64,000 nt of DNA, from NCBI GenBank assembly GCA_012842395.1, contig DUSX01000017.1, positions 62,001-126,000 on the forward strand. Direction: 5' to 3'. This stretch comes from Bacillota bacterium. GTDB lineage: Bacteria; Bacillota; SHA-98; UBA4971. Below the pieces are notes generated by a model. The model ran no database searches. It saw nothing but the letters and a program-made list of their open reading frames with translations, and was not told the origin of the DNA. Shown one piece after another: positions 27,137 to 38,716 of this stretch (positions are counted from its first letter, which is position 1; each line of letters starts with the position of its first letter). A program made the position numbers and the translations under genes.

Positions 27137-28120
27137 CTAGGGCTCGGGGTCTTGCGGCGGCTCCTCTGCGCCTTGCTCTCGCCTCGGCCGCCTCCGCGGA
27201 AATCCCACTTCGGAGGCAAGCATGCCCGCGAGGATGAGTGCAGCGCCTGCTTGTTGGGCTACTGTCAGACGCTCCCCGAGGATGAGCCATCCAAAGATCC
27301 CAGCGAACACTGGCTCCGTAGCGAACACGATGGCCACATGGGTGGGACTGGTGAAGCGCTGGGCGACGTTCTGGACAAAGAAAGCCATCGCGGTCCCGAA
27401 GACTGCCAGAAACGCGACCCCGCCGAGGTCTTGAATGGAGACGGGCATCGCGACGTGCTGCCCTAACCAAAGCGTCCGGACCGCCACGACCGCGAAGGCG
27501 GCGGCCGCCACGGTGGCGAGCTGCGTCGTCACAAGCAAGGGCACGTCGAAGAGCGGGGCGAACTTGCCCACCGCGACGATGTGAAGCCCGAACGCCACGG
27601 CCCCGACCAAGACCAGGAGATCGCCGACCTCGAAAAGGGGGCCACCTCCGAGGTCGAGGGTGAGCAGCCCGAGGCCGACGACGGCGCACCCGACCCCTGC
27701 GATTGCGGCGGGCTCAGGCGGCTTCTTAAGGATCAACGTGGACAGGATAGGGACGAGCACGACCGAAAGACCGGTTATGAACCCCGCCTTCGACGCGCTG
27801 GTGTACTCCAGGCCCAGGGTTTGGAAGGCATACCCGACGAACAATGCTAGGCCTACCAATACCCCCGCGCCCGCGAGCCTCAGCGTCATGCGCCTGAACC
27901 GGGGAGCGACTGCCACACCGATGATGACAGCAGCCATGAGAAAGCGCACAGCCACGAGGGCTATCGCGTCGACCCTGGCGACCATGTCCTTGACCACGAC
28001 GAATGTGGCGCCCCAAACGAGCGTCGTCAGAACGAGCGATCCATCGGCAACCAATTGCCGATGGACCGGGCTCGCCCAGAATCCCTTGAAACGGAAACCG
28101 TCTTGTGATCCTTCGCGCAC
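27137..28120 (-). CDS. EamA/DMT-family transporter
   Basis: 327 residues with ten hydrophobic segments in two EamA repeats (first half LVWGATFVVVKDMVARVDAIALVAVRF; second half GTAMAFFVQNVAQRFTSPTHVAIVFATEPVFAG with the conserved EPVFA). A drug/metabolite exporter of unknown substrate. GTG at 28120 has AGGAGG 7 nt upstream. The C-terminal tail is charged and Glu/Pro-rich. It lies downstream of gatB on the same strand, 86 nt away, probably not functionally linked. Confidence 0.88.
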   Translation of the reverse strand: MREGSQDGFRFKGFWASPVHRQLVADGSLVLTTLVWGATFVVVKDMVARVDAIALVAVRFLMAAVIIGVAVAPRFRRMTLRLAGAGVLVGLALFVGYAFQTLGLEYTSASKAGFITGLSVVLVPILSTLILKKPPEPAAIAGVGCAVVGLGLLTLDLGGGPLFEVGDLLVLVGAVAFGLHIVAVGKFAPLFDVPLLVTTQLATVAAAAFAVVAVRTLWLGQHVAMPVSIQDLGGVAFLAVFGTAMAFFVQNVAQRFTSPTHVAIVFATEPVFAGIFGWLILGERLTVAQQAGAALILAGMLASEVGFPRRRPRREQGAEEPPQDPEP

Positions 28121-28206
28121 TTTGCGTCCTCCTGCTTCTGTCCTCCTGCGTCATCATGCATCGTCCGGCGTTTCCGCTGCATCTACCTTCTCACATGCTC
28201 CGCCTG

Positions 28207-29709
28207 TTATCCCGGCTCCCCGGGCGCGAGCCGCTCCCGGAGCAGCTTGTTCACAGCCTGTGGGTTCGCGCGGCCGCGTGTCTTCTTCATCACCTGGCCG
28301 ACGAGAAAGCCGAGGGCCCTGTCCTTACCCGCGCGTATCTCGCTGGCAACATCGGAATTCTCCGCTATGACATCATCAACGATCCCGGCAAGCTCCCCCT
28401 CGTCAGCTATCTGCACCAGGCCCTTTTCCTCCACGACCTGACGGGGCCCCTTCCCCGTGGCGAACATCTCCTCGAAGATCGTTTTCGCTATCTTCCCGCT
28501 GATTATCCCGTCGTCTATCATTTTCAACATCGCTGCGAGCGAGTCGGGACTCACCTTCACCTGCCGTATGTCGGTGCCGGTCGCGTTCATGAGCCTCGCA
28601 AGCTCGCCCATGATCCAGTTGCTGACGACCTTCGGGTCAGCGCCGTATGCCGCAGCCGCCGCCTCGAAGTAGCCGGCGAGGTCTCTCGATTCGGTCAGGA
28701 TCGCGGCATCGTAGGCCGGGAGCCCGTATTGCCGCGTGAACCTATCGAAACGCGCCCCCGGAAGCTCGGGGAGAGTGCCTCTCAGCTCCTCCACCCACGC
28801 CTCGTCTATCTCGAGCGGAACGAGGTCCGGATCCGGGAAGTACCTGTAGTCGTCCGCCTCCTCCTTGTGCCTCATGGCGACGGTGATTTGGCGGGATTCA
28901 TCCCAGTGCCTCGTCTCGCGCGCGATACGCTCGCCGCGGGCGAGCGCCTCAGCCTGCCGTGCACACTCGTACGCGAGGGCTTTCTCCACCGCCCTGAAGG
29001 AGTTCAGGTTCTTGAGCTCGATGGGCGTGCCGAGGGCCGGCGACCCCTTGGGCTTCACCGAGATGTTCGCATCGCATCGAAGCGAGCCCTCCTCCATTTT
29101 GCAGTCGGACACATCCAAGTAGCGAAGGATGCTCTTCAACATCGAAAGATACGCGTACGCCTCCTCAGGCGATCTGATGTCCGGCTCGCTCACGATCTCG
29201 AGAAGCGGCACCCCCGTGCGGTTATAGTCCTCCAGCGAGAAACTCGACCCAGTGATCGTGCCACTCTCGTGGACTGACTTGCCGGCGTCCTCCTCAAGGT
29301 GAACCCGCCTTATCCTCACGCGGCGGGCGACTCCGCCCACGGCGATGTCCACGTACCCCCGGCTGGCCAGAGGGAGGTCGTACTGAGATATCTGGTAATT
29401 CTTTGGTAGGTCAGGATAAAAATAGTTCTTGCGGTCGAACTTGGAGAAACTTGCCACCTCGCAGTTCAGAGCGAGGGCGGTCTTTATCGCCAGCTCCACT
29501 GCCTTGCGGTTGATCACCGGCAGCACCCCGGGAAGGCCCAGGCACACCGGACATGTGTGGGCGTTCGGGGGAGCATTGAAAGCAGTGGAGCACCCGCAGA
29601 ACAACTTGGAATCCGTCAGGAGCTCCACGTGGACCTCGAGGCCGATCACAGGCTCGAAGTCCGACACATCCGCGACGGGTCTCGTGCCAGCCTCTGTCTC
29701 CCTAGACAT
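28207..29709 (-). CDS. gatB: Aspartyl/glutamyl-tRNA amidotransferase subunit B
   Basis: Transamidates Glu-tRNA(Gln) and/or Asp-tRNA(Asn) with GatA and GatC. 500 residues with the GatB core ([58 protein letters not shown]) and the C-terminal YqeY-like tail domain. The zinc cysteines (FCGC...CPVC) are intact. ATG at 29709 overlaps the gatA stop by 8 nt. The frame to 29991 lies inside gatA and is not used. Confidence 0.96.
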   Translation of the reverse strand: MSRETEAGTRPVADVSDFEPVIGLEVHVELLTDSKLFCGCSTAFNAPPNAHTCPVCLGLPGVLPVINRKAVELAIKTALALNCEVASFSKFDRKNYFYPDLPKNYQISQYDLPLASRGYVDIAVGGVARRVRIRRVHLEEDAGKSVHESGTITGSSFSLEDYNRTGVPLLEIVSEPDIRSPEEAYAYLSMLKSILRYLDVSDCKMEEGSLRCDANISVKPKGSPALGTPIELKNLNSFRAVEKALAYECARQAEALARGERIARETRHWDESRQITVAMRHKEEADDYRYFPDPDLVPLEIDEAWVEELRGTLPELPGARFDRFTRQYGLPAYDAAILTESRDLAGYFEAAAAAYGADPKVVSNWIMGELARLMNATGTDIRQVKVSPDSLAAMLKMIDDGIISGKIAKTIFEEMFATGKGPRQVVEEKGLVQIADEGELAGIVDDVIAENSDVASEIRAGKDRALGFLVGQVMKKTRGRANPQAVNKLLRERLAPGEPG

Positions 29710-31327
29710 CCCCCACACCCCCGGTCGTCCTGGAAATGAGCCGTCCCCGGACGTCCCCCGAGCCAGCGCCCCTCGCGATGCCGCCGCTCGAGCATGCGCC
29801 GCTCGAAGATGCGCCGCGCGCCCCGACGTCAGTCGCGCGCGCCGCGGCCCCGCCGCTCCCCCGATCATGGAGGGACGGCTTCGACTTGTGGAACCAAGTG
29901 GCCTGCTCGAAGGCGTACGCCACGCGCAGCACGGTCGCCTCGTCATAGTGTTTGCCGAGAATCTGAAGGCCCACCGGCATTCCGTCTTCACCGAATCCGC
30001 ACGGGACCGACACCGCTGGTATGCCGGCGAGGTTCGCGGTTACAGTGTAGACGTCTGATAGGTACATGGCGAGAGGGTCACTGGTCCTCTCCCCGAACCT
30101 GAACGCCACTGTGGGCGAAGTCGGCGAGACCAGGCAGTCGCACTTCTCGAACGCGCGGTCGAAGTCGCGGGTGATGAGAGTACGCACCTTGAGCGCCTTG
30201 AGATAGTATGCCTCGTAGTACCCGGCGCTCAGAGTGTATGTGCCCAGCATGATCCTGCGCTTCACCTCGGCTCCGAACCCCTCGCTCCTGGTCCGCGTCA
30301 TCATGGACACGCAGTCAGGGCACCCTTCGGCTCGGTAGCCGTACCGGACCCCGTCGTAACGCGCCAGGTTCGAGCTGGCCTCAGCAGGCGCGACTATGTA
30401 GTATGTCGCGAGCGCGTACTCGGAATGAGGAAGCGACACGTCCGCCAGGATCGCCCCCATCTCTTGCAGCGTCTTGAGAGCCTGGCCCACGGCAGCCTTC
30501 ACCCCCGGGGCCATGCCGTCACCGAAGTATTCTCTCGGAACGCCTATCTTTATCCCGCGCACGTCCGGGACCAGGCTTCCCAGGTAGTCGCCCGACGTTC
30601 CCGGCACGGACGTGGAGTCGCGCGGGTCATGGCCCGCTATGACACCGAGCACCAAGGCACAGTCGCGCACATCCTTCGTGATGGGCCCGATCTGGTCGAG
30701 CGACGAGGCGAACGCGATGAGCCCATACCTTGATACCAGCCCGTACGTGGGCTTCAGGCCCACCACTCCGCAGAGCGCACTCGGTTGCCGGACAGAGCCG
30801 CCTGTGTCCGAGCCCAGGGCCACGATGGCCTCGTCTGCGGCGACCGCCGCCGCGCTTCCGCCGCTTGAGCCGCCAGGGACCCTTTCAAGGGCCCACGGGT
30901 TGTGGGTCGCGAAGAAGCCCGAGTTCTCGGTGGAGGATCCCATGGCGAACTCGTCCATGTTGGTCTTACCAATGATTATCGCGCCCGCGCCTTCCAGGAG
31001 CTCCACCACGGTAGCGTCGTAGGGCGGCACGAATCCCTTGAGGATCCTCGAGGCGCACGTTGTCTCGATCCCGCGCGTGCACATGTTGTCCTTGAGGGCT
31101 ACGGGAATCCCCTCCAGAGGCCTTGCGGGCTCCCCGCGTGCAAGCCTCTCGTCCGCTGCTCGCGCCCTCTCAAGCGCGCGTTCCCGTGCCACAGTCAGGT
31201 ACGCGCGGACGGCGGTGTCCACCCGGTCTATCCTATCGAGCAGGGAGCGGACCAGCTCCTCCACGCCGATCTCGCGTCGCTCGATCTTCTCCCTAAGTTC
31301 ATGTGCTGTAAGCTCGTAGACTTCCAA
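29702..31327 (-). CDS. gatA: Aspartyl/glutamyl-tRNA amidotransferase subunit A
   Basis: Glutaminase/amidase subunit of the GatCAB complex. The amidase-signature core is intact: the lysine of VALKDN, the [13 protein letters not shown] loop and the nucleophile segment [12 protein letters not shown]. The start is taken as TTG at 31327 ([13 protein letters not shown]), which fits the family; the TTG at 31393 falls at the edge of a repeat element. About 55 low-complexity residues ([18 protein letters not shown]...) follow the usual C-terminus and are unusual. With this start, 541 residues. A repeat copy separates it from gatC. Confidence 0.93.
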   Translation of the reverse strand: MEVYELTAHELREKIERREIGVEELVRSLLDRIDRVDTAVRAYLTVARERALERARAADERLARGEPARPLEGIPVALKDNMCTRGIETTCASRILKGFVPPYDATVVELLEGAGAIIIGKTNMDEFAMGSSTENSGFFATHNPWALERVPGGSSGGSAAAVAADEAIVALGSDTGGSVRQPSALCGVVGLKPTYGLVSRYGLIAFASSLDQIGPITKDVRDCALVLGVIAGHDPRDSTSVPGTSGDYLGSLVPDVRGIKIGVPREYFGDGMAPGVKAAVGQALKTLQEMGAILADVSLPHSEYALATYYIVAPAEASSNLARYDGVRYGYRAEGCPDCVSMMTRTRSEGFGAEVKRRIMLGTYTLSAGYYEAYYLKALKVRTLITRDFDRAFEKCDCLVSPTSPTVAFRFGERTSDPLAMYLSDVYTVTANLAGIPAVSVPCGFGEDGMPVGLQILGKHYDEATVLRVAYAFEQATWFHKSKPSLHDRGSGGAAARATDVGARGASSSGACSSGGIARGAGSGDVRGRLISRTTGGVGDV

Positions 31328-31391
31328 CCCGAACCATCCGCCCTTCTCACGCGCCGGACCCAGGGTCGTGTCCGCGCGTCTATTCGGATCC

Positions 31392-31598
31392 AAGTATGGC
31401 GCCGTAAGTTTTCGTCTCCCTTTTTGACGGTGCTAGGGTTGCCGGGGCTTGCACGACGGGGCGTGGAGAATTCGGCTGTCTTAAGCGCCGAATTCGAACG
31501 AGGCGCGCTGCGAGCGCGCCGTCCCCGGAGGGCAAGACCGGTAACCCTGGGCAAGACCCCTCCGCCGAAAAGTGGCCGGGACTCTCGGCGGCATACTC
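31392..31598 (+). repeat. Dispersed palindromic repeat, copy 1 (inside the gatCAB operon)
   Basis: 207 bp with the same left (AAGTATGGCGCCGTAAGTT) and right (CGGCGGCATACTC) ends as copy 2. Internal stems: AGGGTTGCCGG / CCGGTAACCCT, GAATTCGGC / GCCGAATTC and GGCGCGC / GCGCGCC. It begins 4 nt after the gatC stop and ends about 65 nt before the gatA start. Confidence 0.85.
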
Positions 31599-31602
31599 AC
31601 AG

Positions 31603-31896
31603 CTATTCAGACTCGAGGATCCTCGGCACTTTGAAGTAGCCGCCTTCCCGGTCCGGCGCGTTCGCGAGCGCATCGGCGATGTCAAGAGACGGGCGAACCC
31701 GGTCGTCCCGCAGCACGTTCCGAAGAGGCACAGCATGGGCCGTCGGGCTTACGTCCTCGGTGTCAAGCTCGTTCAGCTTTTCTATGTACCCGACGATTCT
31801 CGAGAGCTGCTCGGCCATTTCGGCCTTCTCCTCTGCCGAGAAGGCGAGACGCGCGAGCATGGCTACGTGGTCCACATCGGCGATCGTGATCCTCAA
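31603..31896 (-). CDS. gatC: Aspartyl/glutamyl-tRNA amidotransferase subunit C
   Basis: Small 97-residue subunit that clamps GatA and GatB. Typical sequence: VDHVAMLARLAFSAEEKAEMAEQLSRIVGYIEKLNELDTEDV and a C-terminal REGGYFKVPRILE. The start is TTG at 31896 with GGGGGAG 7 nt upstream; the nearer ATG is out of frame. It sits 78 nt after ligA in the classical pcrA-ligA-gatCAB order. Confidence 0.93.
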   Translation of the reverse strand: MRITIADVDHVAMLARLAFSAEEKAEMAEQLSRIVGYIEKLNELDTEDVSPTAHAVPLRNVLRDDRVRPSLDIADALANAPDREGGYFKVPRILESE

Positions 31897-31974
31897 TCGA
31901 CATCTCCCCCGAAAACCCCGCCTGGGCGAGGCGTTTCCAACCGTAAGTCTGCCCTGCGAAGCCCAAGCTGGTGG

Positions 31975-34071
<2,097 letters not shown>

Positions 34072-34130
34072 TCACCCAGGGCAGGGCCCACTCGCCACCG
34101 GGGCGGTATCGCGTCCGCCAGTCCGTCACC

Positions 34131-36431
34131 CTAAGGGGCAGGCTCGAGGGGCGCGTACGCGACCGCCAGCCTCTTCACGCCCACGCCTGGGAACGCCACA
34201 GTCACTATGGCGTTCCTGCCCTCGCCCTCCGCGTTCACCACGGTGCCAAGCCCCCACTCGCCGTGCTTCACCTTGTCCCCCGGATGATAAGAAAGAACGG
34301 CCCGTGAGCCGTCGACGCGGGCGGCCCGCCTCACGTCGCTCGGCGGCGACCCGGTTGACCCGGGATGACGAGGCGTCGAGCCCGAAAGGCGTACGCCTGC
34401 GTTTCCGCCCAGGCCCGCCTCTGTCTCTAGGTCCGGCCCTGGCCGGGAAACCGCCCTTCTCGCGAGCCCCCAGGCTGAGCCCGGCCTCCTCGTCACGTTG
34501 CGACACAGGTCTTCCGGGACGTCAGCGAGAAAACGGGAGGGCTCGTTTATCACGATCTCGCCGTACAGAAGGCGCTCCCTCGCGCGCGTGAAATACAGGG
34601 CCTCCTTGGCCCGCGTTATCCCAACGTAACAGAGCCGCCGCTCCTCCTCAAGCTCCTCTTCGCTCTCAAGAGTCCGCGCGTGGGGGAAGAGGCCCTCTTC
34701 CATGCCCACGAGGAAGACCACCGGGAATTCCAGGCCCTTCGCGGCGTGGAGGGTCATGAGGGTGACCCCTTCCTCTTCCTCGTCGAGAAGGTCAACGTCG
34801 GTCGCGAGGGTGACTTCCTCCAGGAACCCAGCGAGTCCTCTCGATTCGCTGTCCCTCGCGTCAAACTCGCGTGTGACGGACAGGAGTTCCTTGACGTTCT
34901 CGGCCCTCGTATCGGCCTCGACCGTGCGTTCCTCCTTCAACGCCTCTAGGTACCCCGAGCCGTCTATGACTCTCTTCGTGATCTCGTAAACAGGTAACCT
35001 CGCCGCGACATCAGCGAGGTCGCGGATGAGGGATGCGAACTCGGAGAGAGCGGCCTTTGCCTTCGAAGCGACACCGGGCACCTCCGCCGCAGGGTCGCCC
35101 ATCGCGAAGGCGAGCGGCATCCCGGCCTTCTTGGCGTAGGCCACGTATTTCTCCAAGGTAGCCTGGCCGACCCCGCGCTTCGGGACGTTCACCACCCTTG
35201 AGAGGCTCAGAAGGTCGTCGGGATTCAGGACAAGCTTCAAGTAAGCAAGGATGTCCTTGATCTCCTTCCTCTCGTAGAACTTCAACCCGCCCACGACCTT
35301 GTAAGGGAGGCCCATCCCCAAGAACGTGTCCTCAAACACCCTGGACTGGGCGTTCGTGCGATAGAGAACCACGAAATCTCCCGGACGCCGGCCTTTGCGC
35401 ACAGCCTGTCCTATCTCGGACGCAACAAACGAGGCCTCGTCCCGCTCGTCCCATGCCTCATAGTAGATAGCCTCGCGCCCCCGCCCGTTGGTGGTCCAGA
35501 GGTTTTTCTCTTTGCGCGCCTTGTTCTTCGCGATCACGTGGTTCGCTATATCCAGGATCACCTGGGTGGACCTGTAATTCTGCTCGAGCTTTATCACCGT
35601 GGCATCGGGGTAATCCCGTTCGAACTCAAGGATGTTCCTGATGTCCGCCCCGCGCCAGCGATAGATGGACTGGTCGGGATCGCCGCAAACGCAGATGTTG
35701 CGGTGCTGTGCGGCAAGCATGTTCACCAGCTCGTACTGGGCATGGTTCGTGTCCTGGTACTCATCGACCAAGATGTACCTGAGTTGTTGCTGATATCGTT
35801 CGAGAACCGCCGGATGTTCCTTGAAGAGCCTCACCGTTTCGACGAGCAGGTCGTCGAAGTCCAAGCCTGAGCTCTCACGCAGGATCCGCTGGTACACGGG
35901 GTACACACGGGCCACCGTCTCCTCCCAGAACCCACGCGCCCGTTTCCTGTACTCATCCGGGCCCACGAGCTCGTTCTTGGCCGTGCTCACCGCGGCGAGC
36001 ACCCCTTCGGGCTGGAACCTCGTCTCGTCTATGCCGAGCTCGCGGAGCGCGCGCTTCATGGCCGACTTCTGGTCCGCTTCATCGAAAATGGTGAAGCTCC
36101 TAGGGATGCCCAGCTTGTCGATATCGCGCCTTAGCACCTTTGCGCAGAATGCATGGAAGGTGCTCACCCAGATGCTGCGGCTCCACGGCCCCACGAGCCG
36201 GGACACACGTTCGCGCATCTCGTTCGCGGCTTTATTGGTGAAGGTCACCGCAAGAATGCTGTCAGGGAATACGCCTTGTTCGCCTATGAGGTAGGCGATG
36301 CGATGGGTGAGCACACGGGTCTTGCCCGACCCGGCGCCCGCTAATATGAGCAGCGGCCCCTCGATGTGGCAGGCCGCCTGTCGCTGGGCTGGGTTGAGGT
36401 CCTCCAGAATGCCCCCGGTTGCCGCTCCCAT
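34131..36431 (-). CDS. pcrA: ATP-dependent 3'-5' DNA helicase PcrA/UvrD
   Basis: SF1A helicase of repair and plasmid/replication-conflict processing. 766 residues: Walker A AGAGSGKT (31-38), motif II VDEYQDTN, GDPDQSIYRWRGA (motif III), QNYRS (IV), LMTLHAAKGLEFPVVFLVG (V), YVGITRAKEAL (VI), and a C-terminal Tudor-like domain (PGDKVKHGEWGLGTVV). The ATG at 36431 has AGGAGG 7 nt upstream; the frame to 36857 carries a basic non-conserved N-terminus and is not used. The linker before the Tudor domain is Gly/Arg/Pro-rich. Confidence 0.96.
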   Translation of the reverse strand: MGAATGGILEDLNPAQRQAACHIEGPLLILAGAGSGKTRVLTHRIAYLIGEQGVFPDSILAVTFTNKAANEMRERVSRLVGPWSRSIWVSTFHAFCAKVLRRDIDKLGIPRSFTIFDEADQKSAMKRALRELGIDETRFQPEGVLAAVSTAKNELVGPDEYRKRARGFWEETVARVYPVYQRILRESSGLDFDDLLVETVRLFKEHPAVLERYQQQLRYILVDEYQDTNHAQYELVNMLAAQHRNICVCGDPDQSIYRWRGADIRNILEFERDYPDATVIKLEQNYRSTQVILDIANHVIAKNKARKEKNLWTTNGRGREAIYYEAWDERDEASFVASEIGQAVRKGRRPGDFVVLYRTNAQSRVFEDTFLGMGLPYKVVGGLKFYERKEIKDILAYLKLVLNPDDLLSLSRVVNVPKRGVGQATLEKYVAYAKKAGMPLAFAMGDPAAEVPGVASKAKAALSEFASLIRDLADVAARLPVYEITKRVIDGSGYLEALKEERTVEADTRAENVKELLSVTREFDARDSESRGLAGFLEEVTLATDVDLLDEEEEGVTLMTLHAAKGLEFPVVFLVGMEEGLFPHARTLESEEELEEERRLCYVGITRAKEALYFTRARERLLYGEIVINEPSRFLADVPEDLCRNVTRRPGSAWGLARRAVSRPGPDLETEAGLGGNAGVRLSGSTPRHPGSTGSPPSDVRRAARVDGSRAVLSYHPGDKVKHGEWGLGTVVNAEGEGRNAIVTVAFPGVGVKRLAVAYAPLEPAP

Positions 36432-36524
36432 TGACCATCCTCCTGGAAGCATTGTAGCGCAACTGGGCGCACTAGACAACCGTTCAACCGGGGAGGGCTC
36501 GACTTTGCGGCGGCGGCGCGGCCC

Positions 36525-36545
36525 GCGCCTGGCCCGGCCAGGCGC
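36525..36545. terminator. Strong hairpin between the sugar permease gene and pcrA
   Basis: GCGCCTGGCC and GGCCAGGCGC form a 10-bp stem with a minimal loop just past the permease stop. There is no T-run, so termination is uncertain. Confidence 0.4.
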
Positions 36546-36553
36546 CCATCGCC

Positions 36554-37459
36554 TCATCCCTTGGACGCGCCGGCCGTGAGCCCTTCCACGAGCCACCTCT
36601 GCACGAACGCGAACAACACTATGGTCGGAAGTATCGTCAGGGTAGTCGCGGCCGCGACCTGGCCCCATTTGATTATCAACGACACTGATATGCGCCAGAG
36701 AGTGAAAGGTATCGTTGCCGTTGCGTTGCTCTGCGTGAGCACAGACACGACGAGGAAGTCTCCCCACGAGACGATGAATGCGTAGAACGCGACCACAAGT
36801 ATGCCTGGCAGGGCGGTAGGAACTATGATCTGAGCAAGCGTTCTCAGTGTCCCGCACCCATCTATGACCGCAGCCTCATCGATTTCCTTCGGGATTCCGT
36901 CAAGATATCCCTTGGCCATCCATACGCCGAAAGGCAAGGTGAGCGTGAGCTGGGCGAGGATGATGCCTGGGTACGTATCCACCATGGCGAGTTTCAGCAT
37001 CCACGCGTACAGAGGTATGAGTATGAGCACAGGCGGGAACATCTGCGACGCGAAGATCCCAGCAATGATGTAGTTTTGTGCCTTCAACCGGTACCGGCTC
37101 AGGCCATAGCCTCCGAGCGTCGCCAGAACCAGCGTTATCGCTGTCACACCCGTGGCGATCTTGACTGAGTTCCACAAGTTGGTAGGGAAATCCGTCACCG
37201 AGAGGATGTTCACGTAGTTGGACAGGGTGAGGTCTTTGATACCACAAACGAGGGAATCACGCAGGATTGCGTCAGGCTTCTTGAATGAGGTCAGTATGAT
37301 CCAGCCGATAGGAACCAGGAAAAAGGAATAAAACGCCACGAGTACTGCGTAAGTGAGGACGACCTGCCTGAGCCTGTTTCTCGTCTTCGTACGCGAGTGC
37401 CTGTTGGGGAGCACCTGCATCCCCTTGCTAGACGGACCGCTGTTCTCAATCGCGTTCAT
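36554..37459 (-). CDS. Sugar ABC transporter permease (MalG type)
   Basis: 301 residues, six membrane segments, with the cytoplasmic EAA loop EIDEAAVIDGCGTLRTLAQIIVPTALPG that docks to the ATPase. ATG at 37459 has GGGAGG 7 nt upstream. Partner of the MalF-type permease and the binding protein upstream. No ATPase gene is in the window, so it probably uses a shared MsiK/UgpC-type ATPase encoded elsewhere (known for CUT1 importers). A degenerate repeat copy lies between the two permease genes. Confidence 0.92.
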   Translation of the reverse strand: MNAIENSGPSSKGMQVLPNRHSRTKTRNRLRQVVLTYAVLVAFYSFFLVPIGWIILTSFKKPDAILRDSLVCGIKDLTLSNYVNILSVTDFPTNLWNSVKIATGVTAITLVLATLGGYGLSRYRLKAQNYIIAGIFASQMFPPVLILIPLYAWMLKLAMVDTYPGIILAQLTLTLPFGVWMAKGYLDGIPKEIDEAAVIDGCGTLRTLAQIIVPTALPGILVVAFYAFIVSWGDFLVVSVLTQSNATATIPFTLWRISVSLIIKWGQVAAATTLTILPTIVLFAFVQRWLVEGLTAGASKG

Positions 37460-37599
37460 CCGTGCCCCTCCCCTCACCGTCCGGTGGTCAACGCGTCGAC
37501 AGGCGACTTGCTGCGCAGCTGCCTAGGAGGGCCACAGCTCCGGGTCTTTGTAGCGCTCGGCGGCGGCATCTGCAACGCGAGACAAATGGTTTCAAGCCA

Positions 37600-37705
37600 A
37601 GGCCTCGGCGTTCGAACGAGGCACGCCGCAAGCGCGCCGTCCCTGGAGGGAAAGGCCGGCAGCCCTGAACAGGGCCTGCACGCTCAAAACCGGCGCGGAG
37701 TCGTG
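37600..37705 (+). repeat. Dispersed palindromic repeat, copy 4 (degenerate right half)
   Basis: The stretch TTCGAACGAGGCACGCCGC and the following AGCGCGCCGTCCCTGGAGGG match the right half of the 207-bp element; the left half is not recognisable. It is situated between the two permease genes of the sugar ABC operon, in a 255-nt gap without a gene. Confidence 0.6.
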
Positions 37706-37714
37706 GCCAGCTCG

Positions 37715-38593
37715 CTAGATCTCCCTCTCCCCAGTCACCTTGGTATAAAGCAAGAAAAACGTAGCTAGAAGGACCAGCATCGCGACCCCGAGCGCGGCAC
37801 CGTACCCCATGGAAAAGTTGTGCCAACATTGCTTGTAAAGGTATACGGGCAGCACCTCAGTCACATCGACCGGGCCTCCGCCGGTCGCAAGGTAAACGAG
37901 ATCGAAGTTGTTGAACGTCCAGATCACATGTATGGTGACCATCACCATGGCCGTGTACTTGATCCCCGGCACGGTGATGTGCCAGAACTGCTGCCAAGCA
38001 TCGGCCCCATCTATCTGCGCTGCTTCATAGAGATCCTTTGGGATCGACTGCATCGCAGCAAGCAGCGCGACACCGTAGAATGGGACGTTCCTCCACAGGT
38101 GGAGGAACACCACGAGCGGGAACGCCCAGCGAATGTCCCCGAACCAGTACGTCGCGTACCTACCCAACCCAATTCTCTCTAGAACCATGTTGAAGAATCC
38201 GTAACCCGTCTGGGTCATGAACTTGAACATGACCACCGTGGCGACTACAGGGATCACCCAGGTTGTCATGGCCAGGCTTCTGAAGACACCTACGCCCGGC
38301 ACGTTCTGTTTTAGAGCCAAGGCTAAAATGGTGCCGAGGGCGAGCTGGAGGATCACCGCTACGGCAGTGAGCGCAAGAGAGTGTCGTAGCGCGACCCAAA
38401 ACACGGGGTCGAGCACCATCTTGGCAAAATTCGCGAGGCCGACCGTGCGGACGGTCGGCCTCAATAGGTTGGCGTCGGTGAAAGCCTGCCACACGCCGCT
38501 TACGAGCGGGAGCGCCACAAGCACGCCGAGCACGGCGACAGCGGGCGCACATAGAATGTAGCCGGTCTTGCCTCTCAAACGTCCCTCTACCAT
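37715..38593 (-). CDS. Sugar ABC transporter permease (MalF type)
   Basis: 292 residues, six membrane segments, EAA loop DLYEAAQIDGADAWQQFWHITVPGIK. First permease of a CUT1 carbohydrate importer. ATG at 38593; the ribosome site is poor. Downstream of the binding-protein gene by 123 nt. Substrate class is inferred from the binding protein and from the nearby ROK regulator and GH4 glycosidase: an oligosaccharide or glycoside. Confidence 0.92.
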   Translation of the reverse strand: MVEGRLRGKTGYILCAPAVAVLGVLVALPLVSGVWQAFTDANLLRPTVRTVGLANFAKMVLDPVFWVALRHSLALTAVAVILQLALGTILALALKQNVPGVGVFRSLAMTTWVIPVVATVVMFKFMTQTGYGFFNMVLERIGLGRYATYWFGDIRWAFPLVVFLHLWRNVPFYGVALLAAMQSIPKDLYEAAQIDGADAWQQFWHITVPGIKYTAMVMVTIHVIWTFNNFDLVYLATGGGPVDVTEVLPVYLYKQCWHNFSMGYGAALGVAMLVLLATFFLLYTKVTGEREI

Positions 38594-38716
38594 GTGCCTG
38601 TGTCACACCCCGCCTTCCCTTCCTGGTCCCTTCTCCGACGTCACAAACCCCGAGTCTCGTCGCACGCCTGCGACAAGAGAATCGTTCGTCCACGCGCTTG
38701 ACGTCCGGTGGACGGG

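Noticed and set aside
36432-36857. N-terminal extension of PcrA
   Set aside because: Basic, unconserved, overlaps the permease gene; strong ribosome site at the internal ATG.
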